The position numbers were made by a program, and so were the translations under genes. DNA of 35,586 bases, from assembly GCF_030551755.1 (NCBI RefSeq), contig NZ_JAUPEC010000034.1, positions 1-35,586 on the forward strand. The letters run 5' to 3'. The DNA comes from Pseudocolwellia sp. AS88. GTDB taxonomy: Bacteria; Pseudomonadota; Gammaproteobacteria; Enterobacterales; Alteromonadaceae. Shown in pieces: positions 16,639-25,198 of the stretch. The notes beneath the pieces were generated by a model that saw only the letters and a program-made list of their open reading frames with translations, was not told the origin of the DNA and made no database searches. The stretch's first letter is position 1. Each line of letters begins with the position of its first letter.

Positions 16639-16680
16639 ATGGTTATTCATTAGCTTTTTAAACAACCAATGAATAACCAT
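16639..16680. terminator. Hairpin between convergent genes
   Basis: A perfect 13-bp stem (16639-16651 with 16668-16680, arms ATGGTTATTCATT/AATGAATAACCAT) has a 16-base loop. It sits between the convergent GGDEF-EAL and phosphorylase genes. A T run is absent on either side, so it is a weak bidirectional terminator candidate. Confidence 0.5.
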
Positions 16681-16696
16681 AGCATATGTGCTTTTA

Positions 16697-18448
16697 CTAA
16701 CCGCGTGTATTTGCAATCCAAACACTTTGATACGGAGCTAGCTCTATTTCTTGTGTTAAGTCGGTTATTTCTGTTTCGCTAATAAGTTCATACCAGCTAT
16801 TGCTCACAATTAAGTTCAGCTCACTTAATGGCAGTGATAATGGTTTGTCTGTAATATTGCTAATACAGAATATACTTTGTTTTCTGTCTTGGCTTTGACG
16901 CCAAAAACCAAATAATTGTAAACCTAAATGTAAGGTAAACTGTGTAGCATTTGGATGAAATGCTTTTTGTTTTATTCTTATCGCCAATAATTTATTTAAT
17001 TGTGTTAGCACTTTACTATGGTGCTTGCTGTCGTCTTGTAATGCATCTACAAGTAAATCGTCTTGCCAACGATGACGGTTGATTGAACGATTACTACCCG
17101 TATCTTCAACTTTTTTATAGTCATTTTGTGTACCCAGCATACTGTGAATATATATACCCGGAATACCTTCTAATGCGAACATAATGGCATGTGCACATAC
17201 AAAACGAACCATATTGAATTCGTCTTTACCTTCTGTTGTACCTTGCATAGCATCAAACAACGAAATATTCATTTCGTAAGGTTTTTGCGTTCCATCTTCT
17301 GTTGTTCTACAAGATATCTTGCCACCAAAACCTTCAATTGTTTTAACTAAGTCACTGGTTTCTTCGTCACTTAATAAACCTTCAACAGGCCTTAAGCCTA
17401 CACCGTCATGAGAAGCGATGAAGTTAAAATAAGTCGTTCCATCTTGCGCTGGGGGCATACTCATTAACCAACGTTTTAGATATAAACAATTACCTGTTAA
17501 TAAAGTGTTGATAAGTAATGGAGGTAACGAGAAGTTATAAATAGCGTGCGCTTCGTTAGCATTACCAAAGTAAGTTAGATTTTGTGGGTTAGGAATATTA
17601 GTTTCGGTAATAATAATCGCATCATGCTTAGCGTGCTCAATTAAGGTTCTAAGTAAGCGAACAACTTCGTGAGTTTCTGGTAAATTAATACATGATGTAC
17701 CTGCAATTTTCCATAAAAAGGCAATAGCATCAAACCTAAATATTTTAACGCCCATGTCTAAATATTGTCTGATTATGATGACAAAAGCTTTAAGTACTTC
17801 TGGATTCCTGAAGTCAAAATCTACTTGGTCGTGACTAAAAGTACACCACACTGATTGTTCGCCTGATGCGGTGTTTACTTCTCTAAATAACGGCGAAGTG
17901 CGTGGACGGACTACATCAGAGGTGTCTGTATCTGCAGGAGCGGTGAAGAAAAAGTCATGACCTTCACCTTCACCCTTAATAAAGTTTTCAAACCAAAAAC
18001 TTCTACTTGAACAATGATTAATAACTAAGTCCGACATTAGGTGGCGTTCTTTAGCTATACTTTTTATATCTTCCCAATCACCAAGAGATTGATTAACGGT
18101 TGAGTAATCGATAATTGAAAAACCATCGTCTGAACTGTATGGGAAAAATGGCAGAATATGAACGCTGTTCACTGTTTCATCCATATTATCGTTAATAAAA
18201 CGACGTAAGGTTTGTAGTGGTGCTTCGTCGTCTTTAACTATACTGTCGCCATAAGTAATTAAAATAACATCTTCTTCGGACCACTGGTTAGTGAAAGGCG
18301 TCACCGCAGAACAATCATCATGCAGATTCATTAAATCAGTTAACTGTTGCGCTAATTCTTCTGAGGACTGCGTAAGATTTATATCTTTATAAATAACGTC
18401 TAGCTGTTGTGTTAATTTACCTAATAATTGCTCATATGGTGTTGCCAT
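16697..18448 (-). CDS. GH13_18 phosphorylase, probable glucosylglycerate phosphorylase
   Basis: This 583-residue enzyme has the (beta/alpha)8 GH13 core in sucrose-phosphorylase-type form. Region I is [10 protein letters not shown] (His145). The nucleophile is Asp240 in IFRFDAIAF, the acid/base Glu282 in IITETNI, and the third carboxylate Asp348 in FIASHDGVG. Family GH13_18 covers sucrose, sucrose-6-phosphate and glucosylglycerate phosphorylases, which release glucose 1-phosphate. Its place 11 bases after the glucosyl-3-phosphoglycerate synthase gene points to glucosylglycerate as substrate: phosphorolysis would give glucose 1-phosphate and D-glycerate. It is cytosolic. AGGAAC precedes the ATG. 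The exact specificity is inference from context. Confidence 0.88.
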   Translation of the reverse strand: MATPYEQLLGKLTQQLDVIYKDINLTQSSEELAQQLTDLMNLHDDCSAVTPFTNQWSEEDVILITYGDSIVKDDEAPLQTLRRFINDNMDETVNSVHILPFFPYSSDDGFSIIDYSTVNQSLGDWEDIKSIAKERHLMSDLVINHCSSRSFWFENFIKGEGEGHDFFFTAPADTDTSDVVRPRTSPLFREVNTASGEQSVWCTFSHDQVDFDFRNPEVLKAFVIIIRQYLDMGVKIFRFDAIAFLWKIAGTSCINLPETHEVVRLLRTLIEHAKHDAIIITETNIPNPQNLTYFGNANEAHAIYNFSLPPLLINTLLTGNCLYLKRWLMSMPPAQDGTTYFNFIASHDGVGLRPVEGLLSDEETSDLVKTIEGFGGKISCRTTEDGTQKPYEMNISLFDAMQGTTEGKDEFNMVRFVCAHAIMFALEGIPGIYIHSMLGTQNDYKKVEDTGSNRSINRHRWQDDLLVDALQDDSKHHSKVLTQLNKLLAIRIKQKAFHPNATQFTLHLGLQLFGFWRQSQDRKQSIFCISNITDKPLSLPLSELNLIVSNSWYELISETEITDLTQEIELAPYQSVWIANTRG

Positions 18449-18459
18449 AAATACTGTTC

Positions 18460-19692
18460 CTATTTTAACATTTCGCTGAATTCTTGATGATCGGCTTCTA
18501 CTGCTTCTTTAATTTGCGCTAGTACATCAGGCATGGCACTGATAACACGATTCCAAGACGGTATGAAAGGTGTTTCCATTGGTTGCTCTAAAAATGTGTG
18601 GCCTGCTTCAAGTATGTTTTCGGCAAACATTTCTACTGCTTTTTCTTCGCTGTGTAGATCTAGTTTCAAACCATTCATTAATGCGTCATGACGGTAAGTT
18701 TCAACGTAATCTAATGCGATTCTGTAATAAGTTGCTTTAAGCGTTCTAAACTTCTCAGTAGTAAATGTTTCACCTTCGGTAGCTAATTTACGTATAAAGG
18801 CTTTACTGATATCAATAGACATTTTAGATAAACCACCACTGGTATCACCTAACGACAGGTCTTGGTGTTTATGATCGTAAGTTGCAGCAATATCTACCTG
18901 ACAAACATGGTTAGACGAATAGTTACGGTACATTTCTGAAAGTACGCCAATCTCTAAGCCCCAGTCACTTGGGATACGAATATCTTTTAGTACGTCTTTT
19001 TTGAATGAAAACTCACCGGCTAGTGGGTATAAAAAGCTGTCCATGTATTCCAAGTAATCACAGTGTCCAACGGTTTTCTTTAATGCTTTGATTAATGGTG
19101 TAACAAGTAATCTTGATACTCGACCATTAATTTTCCCATCAGCAACACGTGCATAAAAACCTTTTGAGAAAGAGTAGTTAAAGGTTGGGTTAGCTACAGG
19201 GTAAAGGAGTCGAGTCAGTAAGTCTTTTTCATAAGTCAGAATGTCACAGTCGTGTAATGCAACCGATTCGGCTTTACCTGAAGCTAATATGTAGCCCATG
19301 CAATACCAAACATTTCGACCTTTACCTAACTCTTTTGGAGCTAAGCCAAGTTTTTGTAATTTAGCATCAAGAGCTTGTAATCTTGGGCCGTCATTCCATA
19401 ACACGCGATGGTGTTGAGGTAACTGTCCAAAGAAAGATAATGCGTGTTTGTATTGCTCTAAATCAGCTCTGTCTAGCCCGATAACAATTTCAGATAAGTA
19501 TTTAACATCTTTAATTTTGTTAATAATGTCTGGTAACGCAGAGCCTTCTAACTCTGAAAATAATGAAGGTAAAATAAGCCCCAGCGGACGAGTTTTAGAA
19601 AACTCTTCTAGTTCCGCTTCCATATCCTCAGTAGTTCTTTGGCCTAAATTGTGTAATGTAGTTACAACGCCATTTTGATAAAAGTCAGCCAT
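18460..19692 (-). CDS. gpgS: Glucosyl-3-phosphoglycerate synthase (GT81-like)
   Basis: The 410-residue product is a GT-A glycosyltransferase like GpgS. Residues 35-50 carry [14 protein letters not shown], 123-129 GKGRNVW, and the metal-binding DxD is Asp148-Cys-Asp150 in ALHDCDIL. Later, [15 protein letters not shown] and YDHKHQD supply the family's acceptor and metal histidine region. The reaction is transfer of glucose from an NDP-glucose to 3-phosphoglycerate. Mannose transfer is possible in relatives and cannot be excluded by eye. AAGAGG is seven bases before the ATG. It lies between the matching phosphatase and the phosphorylase in one operon. Confidence 0.88.
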   Translation of the reverse strand: MADFYQNGVVTTLHNLGQRTTEDMEAELEEFSKTRPLGLILPSLFSELEGSALPDIINKIKDVKYLSEIVIGLDRADLEQYKHALSFFGQLPQHHRVLWNDGPRLQALDAKLQKLGLAPKELGKGRNVWYCMGYILASGKAESVALHDCDILTYEKDLLTRLLYPVANPTFNYSFSKGFYARVADGKINGRVSRLLVTPLIKALKKTVGHCDYLEYMDSFLYPLAGEFSFKKDVLKDIRIPSDWGLEIGVLSEMYRNYSSNHVCQVDIAATYDHKHQDLSLGDTSGGLSKMSIDISKAFIRKLATEGETFTTEKFRTLKATYYRIALDYVETYRHDALMNGLKLDLHSEEKAVEMFAENILEAGHTFLEQPMETPFIPSWNRVISAMPDVLAQIKEAVEADHQEFSEMLK

Positions 19693-19736
19693 GATATACC
19701 TCTTGGTTAGGATGATAATTAAATTTTAGAATAAGT

Positions 19737-20597
19737 TTAGTTCAATAAAATATTTGAAGGACACTTTTGTATAGGCAGTGGCTCAGGTAATATTTGATCT
19801 AATGCTTCAGCCCAACCAGCGGGCCCGTAATTATTAGTTTGTATAACGTTTGTGTGCTTTTTAAGCTCGGGAAAATCATGCACAGGAGAGCGAATTTGCA
19901 CTGCGTAGTCTGCAGCTTCTAACATAGCAATATCATTTTTACCGTCGCCTAAAGCAATAGATGAAATGTTATTGAACTGAAATGTTTCTTTGTAATATTG
20001 GGTTAGCCACTTAAGAGCACGGCCTTTGTCGCTTTCTCCGCTAACATGAAAGAAACGTCCGCCATGTAATATGGTTGCACCTGCTGTTTCAAGGTATTCA
20101 ATAAAAGCGAGCTTGCTACTTTCATCTCCCGTCCAGTGGATAGGTTCACCATAATGTCTATTCTTCGCGAGTTCAGCGTCAGCTTCGGTTAACCCTGTAA
20201 TTTCAGCTAGCTCTGCAATACTTAACGATGAAAAACCTTTGAACAAATTGCTCAGTTGGGTTGGCGCTTTTGCAATAATATCTAACCAGTGTTGAACTGG
20301 AGGGCAAAAAGATTTAACCCAGTATTCGCCGTCGCTAATTGTGTCTTGTGGTTGTACTTTAAAAAGTGCTTTTGGAAGAAAAATAGCGGCACCATTTTCA
20401 ACAATTAACGCATCATTAATATGTAAATTCTTTTGTATCGCTTTAACTTCTGCAATGGTTTTACTTGTGGTTAATACAATAGGTACGTGAGCTGCGTTGA
20501 GTTGTTTTATTACAGGTAAAGCTTCAGTACTTTTGTAGGTGTAGTGATCCATTAATGTTCCATCTAAATCACTAAAAATCATTATCTGTTGGGTCAT
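19737..20597 (-). CDS. HAD-IIB phosphatase, glucosyl/mannosyl-3-phosphoglycerate phosphatase
   Basis: This 286-residue HAD-superfamily phosphatase is of the mannosyl-3-phosphoglycerate phosphatase group. Motif I is FSDLDGTLMDHYTY (Asp10 and Asp12), motif II TTSKT, the conserved VENGAAIFLP follows, and the acidic motif IV is ALGDGKNDIAML. It should remove the phosphate from glucosyl-3-phosphoglycerate to give glucosylglycerate. Its ribosome site (AAGGA) lies inside the last codons of the glycerate kinase gene, whose stop is six bases upstream, so the pair is coupled. A 44-base spacer leads to the synthase gene. Confidence 0.9.
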   Translation of the reverse strand: MTQQIMIFSDLDGTLMDHYTYKSTEALPVIKQLNAAHVPIVLTTSKTIAEVKAIQKNLHINDALIVENGAAIFLPKALFKVQPQDTISDGEYWVKSFCPPVQHWLDIIAKAPTQLSNLFKGFSSLSIAELAEITGLTEADAELAKNRHYGEPIHWTGDESSKLAFIEYLETAGATILHGGRFFHVSGESDKGRALKWLTQYYKETFQFNNISSIALGDGKNDIAMLEAADYAVQIRSPVHDFPELKKHTNVIQTNNYGPAGWAEALDQILPEPLPIQKCPSNILLN

Positions 20598-20603
20598 ACG
20601 TGA

Positions 20604-21497
20604 TTAATCCTTTTCAACACACTTGGTAATACAGCGGTTTTCATCTAAGTAATAAATAGCATGAGCGAGTATAGGTAAGGTTTGCATACCATGTGTTGTT
20701 AATCGCTGGAAATATTGAATGAAACTTAAAATTTGCTCTTCATTCATTACCTTAGATTGCTGATCTGTTGGAGACAATGTTTTAATTAATTTTTGTTCTT
20801 GTTCTAAACGCCATCGATAAACACTATCAAATGACGGAACTTGCAAGGCTGCCCAAAAATCAAAATATTGATAAAGAGGCTGGTAATGAGTTAATAACTC
20901 GCTATTGACGTAACTACGCCAAATTGAGTCCTGATCTTTTTCTTGCTCAAGCGCATTAATCGGTTGTAATAGTTGCTCATCAGTTTGTGCAGTAACCCCC
21001 CAGCACCAGCCTTCTAATATAAGAATGTCTATAGGCTTTTCTATATGCTGCCATTGGTCTTCACTGTATGGGTCGTCAGTTGCTTTGTTAAATCTTGGAA
21101 TAGCAAAACCACTCTCACGTTTTTTTACTTTATCTAAAACTGCTTTGAGTAATGGCGTATTGTGTGTGCCTGGAACTCCACGAGTTTTTAGTAAAGGATG
21201 AATGTCTTGTGCGAGTTTACTTCTAGCATCTCTTGATAAATAGAAGTCGTCTAACGACATTACAACAATGTTTAGGTTGTAAGTTTCTGATAGGTGATAA
21301 CAAATATAATCTGACAGGGTTGATTTACCACTTCCTTGGCAACCATTAATACCAACAAAATAAGGCGCACCTTGATTTTGGTATTGAGCAAATATTCGTT
21401 CGGCCAGTGGCAAGTAACTTTTGTTGATCAAAAGTTTAAATGATTCTGGTAATTTGTTTTTTTCCATGAAAGTTGAAAGCATATTTTTTTTACTCAT
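20604..21497 (-). CDS. D-glycerate 3-kinase-like P-loop kinase
   Basis: This 297-residue P-loop kinase resembles plant GLYK D-glycerate 3-kinase and yeast Tda10. The Walker A motif is GINGCQGSGKST at residues 49-60. The Walker B-like region is VVMSLDDFYLS, and RGVPGTHN plus ILEGWCWG are the family's other landmarks. The reaction would be D-glycerate plus ATP to 3-phosphoglycerate, feeding the synthase encoded two genes downstream. A TTG at 21509 would add four codons, but the ATG at 21497 has GAGAAG upstream and is preferred. It is the first gene of the glucosylglycerate operon. Confidence 0.87.
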   Translation of the reverse strand: MSKKNMLSTFMEKNKLPESFKLLINKSYLPLAERIFAQYQNQGAPYFVGINGCQGSGKSTLSDYICYHLSETYNLNIVVMSLDDFYLSRDARSKLAQDIHPLLKTRGVPGTHNTPLLKAVLDKVKKRESGFAIPRFNKATDDPYSEDQWQHIEKPIDILILEGWCWGVTAQTDEQLLQPINALEQEKDQDSIWRSYVNSELLTHYQPLYQYFDFWAALQVPSFDSVYRWRLEQEQKLIKTLSPTDQQSKVMNEEQILSFIQYFQRLTTHGMQTLPILAHAIYYLDENRCITKCVEKD

Positions 21498-21877
21498 CTG
21501 TCTTCTCAATATTTATACTTACAACTCTTATGCCAATTGATTGAAATTATCGCATGTAAATATAAAGTCATGATATATAAGGGTTTAAAATGGTGCAGTA
21601 AAAAATAGCTAGCCATTTATAGGTGCATTTCGTTAATCGTTTTTTATATTTTGCCACTTTTTGGTGCGTATTATGGTGTTATATGGGAATTGTTTACTCG
21701 ATGTATTTATGGGTATAAAGTGGCCTTATATTTTTATAACAATATGTATTATTCCGTTATAAAAAATTAAAACACTACTCCTCAAACACTAATGATGCAC
21801 TGGTTTTTAGGTTGTTGATTCTTAAGTTGAATAGTAATCAAAACCTAGTTCGTCACAAATTATAGTAAGGAAAGTTC
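21498..21877. other. Divergent intergenic region between glucosylglycerate operon and ggt
   Basis: These 380 AT-rich bases contain no credible gene and must hold the promoters for both directions. Short GGTGC(A/G) repeats occur near 21592, 21622 and 21664, but their spacing is irregular. A TTGGCA/AATATT pair on the minus strand lies too close to the kinase start to be convincing. I assign no specific site. Confidence 0.5.
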
Positions 21878-23559
21878 TTGAAAAAATTCATAGCCTTTAT
21901 CGTTACGTTAGTTTTTATTAATGGATCTTTAGCAGCGAATACTCAGTCAGCCGTTGCTATGCCTGATAGTTATAGTGCTGAAACTGCTCAAAAAATATTA
22001 CAAAGTGGTGGTAATGCAATTGATGCGGCTATCGCAGCACAATTTGTTTTAGCGGTTACTTTACCTGAAGCTGGCAATATTGGTGGTGGTGGCTTTATGA
22101 CGATTTATAAAGATGGAGAAACAGACTTCCTTGATTATCGAGAAGTTGCACCTGCTGCTGCTCATAAAGATATGTATCTTGATGAAGACAAAAATGTAAT
22201 ACCTAACTTATCTCTGTATGGAATTTTGTCAGCCGGCATCCCTGGTACTGTTGAAGGTATGTGGCAAGCCCATAAAAAGTATGGCACTAAATCATGGCAA
22301 GCGTTGTTGGCTCCAGCAATTATGTTAGCAGAAGATGGCTTTATTGTGCATCGTACGCTGAAAGAAGCCATAGATTGGCGTATCAACAGTTTTAAGAAAG
22401 AAGACATTCATGTCAACTTTGCTCAATACTTTTCATCGGCAGAAATGGGAAAAAATTTAAGCAACCAGAGTTGGCTGCAACATTAAAGCTTATTGCTAAA
22501 AAGGGTCGTGATGGTTTTTATAAAGGTAAAACCGCTAAAACAATCAGTAATTTTATGGCCGAGCACGGCGGTATTATTACTGAAAAAGATTTAGATGGTT
22601 ACCGTATTAAATGGCGTAAACCTATTCAAAAGAAATGGCGTGGCTACGATGTAGTAACGGCTCCTCCACCAAGTTCAGGTGGTATTGCGGTGCTACAGTG
22701 GTTAACTATGTATGATGTTGTGAAGGCTAACCTTGTAAAAAATGAAGACGTTAAACAAGGTCAAACACTTACCTACAACTCTACGCAATATATTCATGTG
22801 TTATCAGAAGTTGGAAAATGTGTGTTTGCTGACCGAGCTGAATACTTAGGTGACCCAGATTTTTATGATGTACCTCAATCAGCATTATTAAGTCAGGCGT
22901 ATCTTGAAAAACGTGCAGCTGATATCTCAATCAACAAAATATCGATTACCGAAGATATTAAACCAGGCTTGAAAGAGAGTATGGATACTACGCATTTTTC
23001 TATTCTCGATAAATGGGGTAACGCTGTTTCTAACACAACTACCATTAACTATACCTTTGGTAGTGGAGTGGTGGTTGAAGGTGCAGGCTTTATTTTAAAT
23101 GATGAAATGGATGACTTTAGTGTTAAGCCCGGCGTTGCTAACATTTTTGGTGCATTAGGTGGAGTAGCAAACGAAATCCAACCAGACAAACGTATGTTAT
23201 CTTCAATGTCGCCTACGATCTTATTAAAAGATGGTGTAGTTGAATTGGTGACCGGTTCACCAGGTGGAACCACAATAATTTCATCTGTGTATCAGTCTAT
23301 TCTAAATGCTGTTGAATTTAATATGACAGCTAGCGAAGCTGCTAATGGACCTCGATTTCATCATCAATTATGGCCTAAAAATGTTATCGCTCATTATCCT
23401 GGAATTGATGACCAAGTGATTAAAGCATTACATGAGATGGGCTATACAACCAAAGAGCAATCTTTTGGTGATGTGCAAATGATCATTCAACGCGATAATA
23501 AAGTAACAGCAGCTTCAGAAGCTAAAAGTCGTCATAGAGGTGTATCGAAAGTTTTTTAA
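21878..23559 (+). pseudogene. ggt: Gamma-glutamyltransferase, split by a one-base frameshift
   Basis: Two frames together encode one gamma-glutamyltransferase of about 560 residues. The first (21878-22486, TTG start with AAGGA six bases before) carries a signal peptide cleaved near SLA/AN and the large-subunit start (GGNAIDAAIAAQF, GNIGGGGF). The second holds the rest, open from about 22471 to 23559. It includes PPPSSGG, the self-cleavage Thr in MDTTHFSI (codon 22987-22989), GSPGGTTII and the C-terminal end. The join is at the A6 run 22450-22455: one more A would restore GKKFKQPELAATLK. The enzyme would be periplasmic and cleave glutathione or gamma-glutamyl peptides. It is either a true null, a sequencing slip, or frameshift-expressed. 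A terminator follows. Confidence 0.9.
22450..22456 (+). other. ggt: A6 run / AAAAAAT heptamer at the ggt frameshift
   Basis: In the reading frame of the first half the bases are read GGA AAA AAT, forming an X-XXY-YYZ heptamer A AAA AAT. A -1 slip there continues directly with TTT AAG CAA CCA, the correct GGT frame. Homopolymer base loss or transcriptional slippage would have the same position. Confidence 0.6.
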
Positions 23560-23601
23560 AATTTTGATAAAGGTTTCTGATTAAATAAAGAATAACTCAT
23601 T

Positions 23602-23632
23602 AAAAAACCAGCTAGATATTAGCTGGTTTTTT
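23602..23632 (+). terminator. Terminator after ggt
   Basis: A 13-bp perfect stem (23602-23614 with 23620-23632, arms beginning AAAAAACCAGC) with a 5-base loop ends in a T6 run, about 45 bases after the ggt stop. Confidence 0.9.
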
Positions 23633-23683
23633 ATTGTGAAGGGTTTGCTATTTCGAATAGGTATTAAACGGGTATTTCGTTAT

Positions 23684-23793
23684 TTAACTTCAACTCGGGA
23701 TAATGAATGTCATAACATTCGATAAAAAGAATTATTTATCAATAAATTAAAAATAGCTTATTGAGTAACTTTGCTTATCCCGAGCTGAGGTTA
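23684..23793. repeat. MITE-like element with inverted CTCGGGATAA arms
   Basis: The left arm 23684-23703 (TTAACTTCAACTCGGGATAA) and right arm 23775-23793 are inverted copies matching at about 17 of 20 bases, separated by some 70 AT-rich bases. It has no coding capacity. A related arm lies at 128-147, so the sequence is dispersed. The right arm includes the TAA stop of the M20 hydrolase, so the element abuts or supplied that stop. The arms could also form a bidirectional hairpin. Confidence 0.6.
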
Positions 23794-25110
23794 TTTACCC
23801 ATTAAATCAAACAAAGCAATAACTGTGGTTTCAACACCTGCCTTTACTGATGGCTCAGGGGATACTTTGAATTGTGGGCTATGATGGCTACCTACTTGCG
23901 GTCCTCCAGCTTTAGCTCGGTCAAAATCTGCTTGTGGAGTGCCACCAACGGTAAAATATACGCTTGGGATATATGGGTCAGTAGTAAAAAAACCAAAGTC
24001 TTCAGCGCCCATACCTAATTCATTAGGTGCTATAAGTGCATCAGATCCCATTTTTTCTGTTACCAATACTTTTAAGCGTTGAGCTAATTTTTTATCATTA
24101 TAAGTTGGCGGATATGCATTATCATTAACAATAACTTCAGGTAACTTATCTTCAGGGATACCCGCTGTGCGGGCTGTGCCAATGGCAACACGTTCTATTG
24201 CTGATAATAACTGTTTTCTAACCCTTGGGTTAAGGCTTCTCACGGTAAGTTGTAAGTGTGCTTGATCAGAAATAATATTATGCTTTGTACCTGAATGGAA
24301 TGCTCCAACAGTGATAACACCTGCATCTCTTGGTGCTAATTCGCGGCTAATAATGGTTTGCAAATTAGTGACTATTTGAGCACCAATCATAATTGGATCT
24401 TTACCTTGATGTGGGTAAGCACCATGTGCGCCAACACCGTTAACAATAATGTCTATTGAATCAGAACCTGCATAAGGAGATGATTCATCAACTGTCACTT
24501 TACCTGCAACTGAATCAGCATCTACATGAAAAGCAAAAGCATAATCGGGTTGTCCAAAGCGTTGCCAAATTTTATCTGCCATCATGGCTGATGCACCAGG
24601 ACCTTTTTCTTCTGCTGGTTGGCCAATAAGCATTAAAGTACCCGACCATTTACTTTTGTTTTTCGCCATATATCGAGCGGTGCCAACCAATGCCGTCATA
24701 TGTACATCATGACCACAAGCATGCATAACATTAACTTCTTTCCCGTCCCAATCTGTCATCATGGCTTTAGAAGCATTAGGTAAACCGGATAACTCTTTTA
24801 CGGGTAATCCATCCATGTCAGCCCGTACCATTACCATAGGACCTGAGCCATTTTTCATTATAGCCACAATGCCTGTTCCACCAACATTTTCAGTGACTTT
24901 ATATCCGATAGAGCTTAATTCTTTTGCTAAATGTTTAGCGGTTTTATGCTCCATTAATGATAATTCAGGATTGCGGTGAAAGTGATCCCATAGTGGAGCT
25001 AAATGCTCTTGGTAATCTTTGTTGATTGATTCAGATAGATTTGATGCTTTAACAATATTCGACGTTAACATTATCGTAATCATTAAAATGAACGAACTTT
25101 GAATTTTCAT
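23791..25110 (-). CDS. Exported M20 amidohydrolase
   Basis: This 439-residue M20-family (M20D type) metallo-hydrolase has a signal peptide cleaved near residue 22. The metal set is visible as MHACGHDVHMT (Cys132, His134), GQPAEEKGPG (Glu167, Glu168), AFHVDAD, GAEDFGFF, and the last histidine in GSHHSPQF. The small dimerisation domain with VNGVGAHGAYPHQGKDP lies in the middle. Relatives cleave N-acyl amino acids, such as hippurate or indoleacetyl conjugates; the substrate here is unknown. It should act in the periplasm, where gamma-glutamyltransferase would also work. AAGGA lies unusually close to the ATG. It is convergent with ggt. Confidence 0.92.
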   Translation of the reverse strand: MKIQSSFILMITIMLTSNIVKASNLSESINKDYQEHLAPLWDHFHRNPELSLMEHKTAKHLAKELSSIGYKVTENVGGTGIVAIMKNGSGPMVMVRADMDGLPVKELSGLPNASKAMMTDWDGKEVNVMHACGHDVHMTALVGTARYMAKNKSKWSGTLMLIGQPAEEKGPGASAMMADKIWQRFGQPDYAFAFHVDADSVAGKVTVDESSPYAGSDSIDIIVNGVGAHGAYPHQGKDPIMIGAQIVTNLQTIISRELAPRDAGVITVGAFHSGTKHNIISDQAHLQLTVRSLNPRVRKQLLSAIERVAIGTARTAGIPEDKLPEVIVNDNAYPPTYNDKKLAQRLKVLVTEKMGSDALIAPNELGMGAEDFGFFTTDPYIPSVYFTVGGTPQADFDRAKAGGPQVGSHHSPQFKVSPEPSVKAGVETTVIALFDLMGK

Positions 25111-25146
25111 ATCCTTGACCTTTTATTGTCTGAAGTGTGTAACTTT

Positions 25147-25171
25147 AAAAAAGTTACTAGGATAATCCTAG
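25147..25171 (-). terminator. Terminator downstream of the pseudouridine synthase
   Basis: On the minus strand a 6-bp stem (25171-25166 with 25162-25157, arms CTAGGA/TCCTAG, 3-base loop) is followed by a T6 run (A run 25147-25152 on the plus strand), about 30 bases after the pseudouridine synthase stop. Confidence 0.55.
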
Positions 25172-25198
25172 CACTATTTTATTGAACAGCTAGTGTTA

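Noticed and set aside
21508-21536. TTGGCA-17-AATATT on the minus strand as the promoter of the glucosylglycerate operon
   Set aside because: It would start transcription only a few bases before the kinase start codon, leaving no room for the ribosome site.
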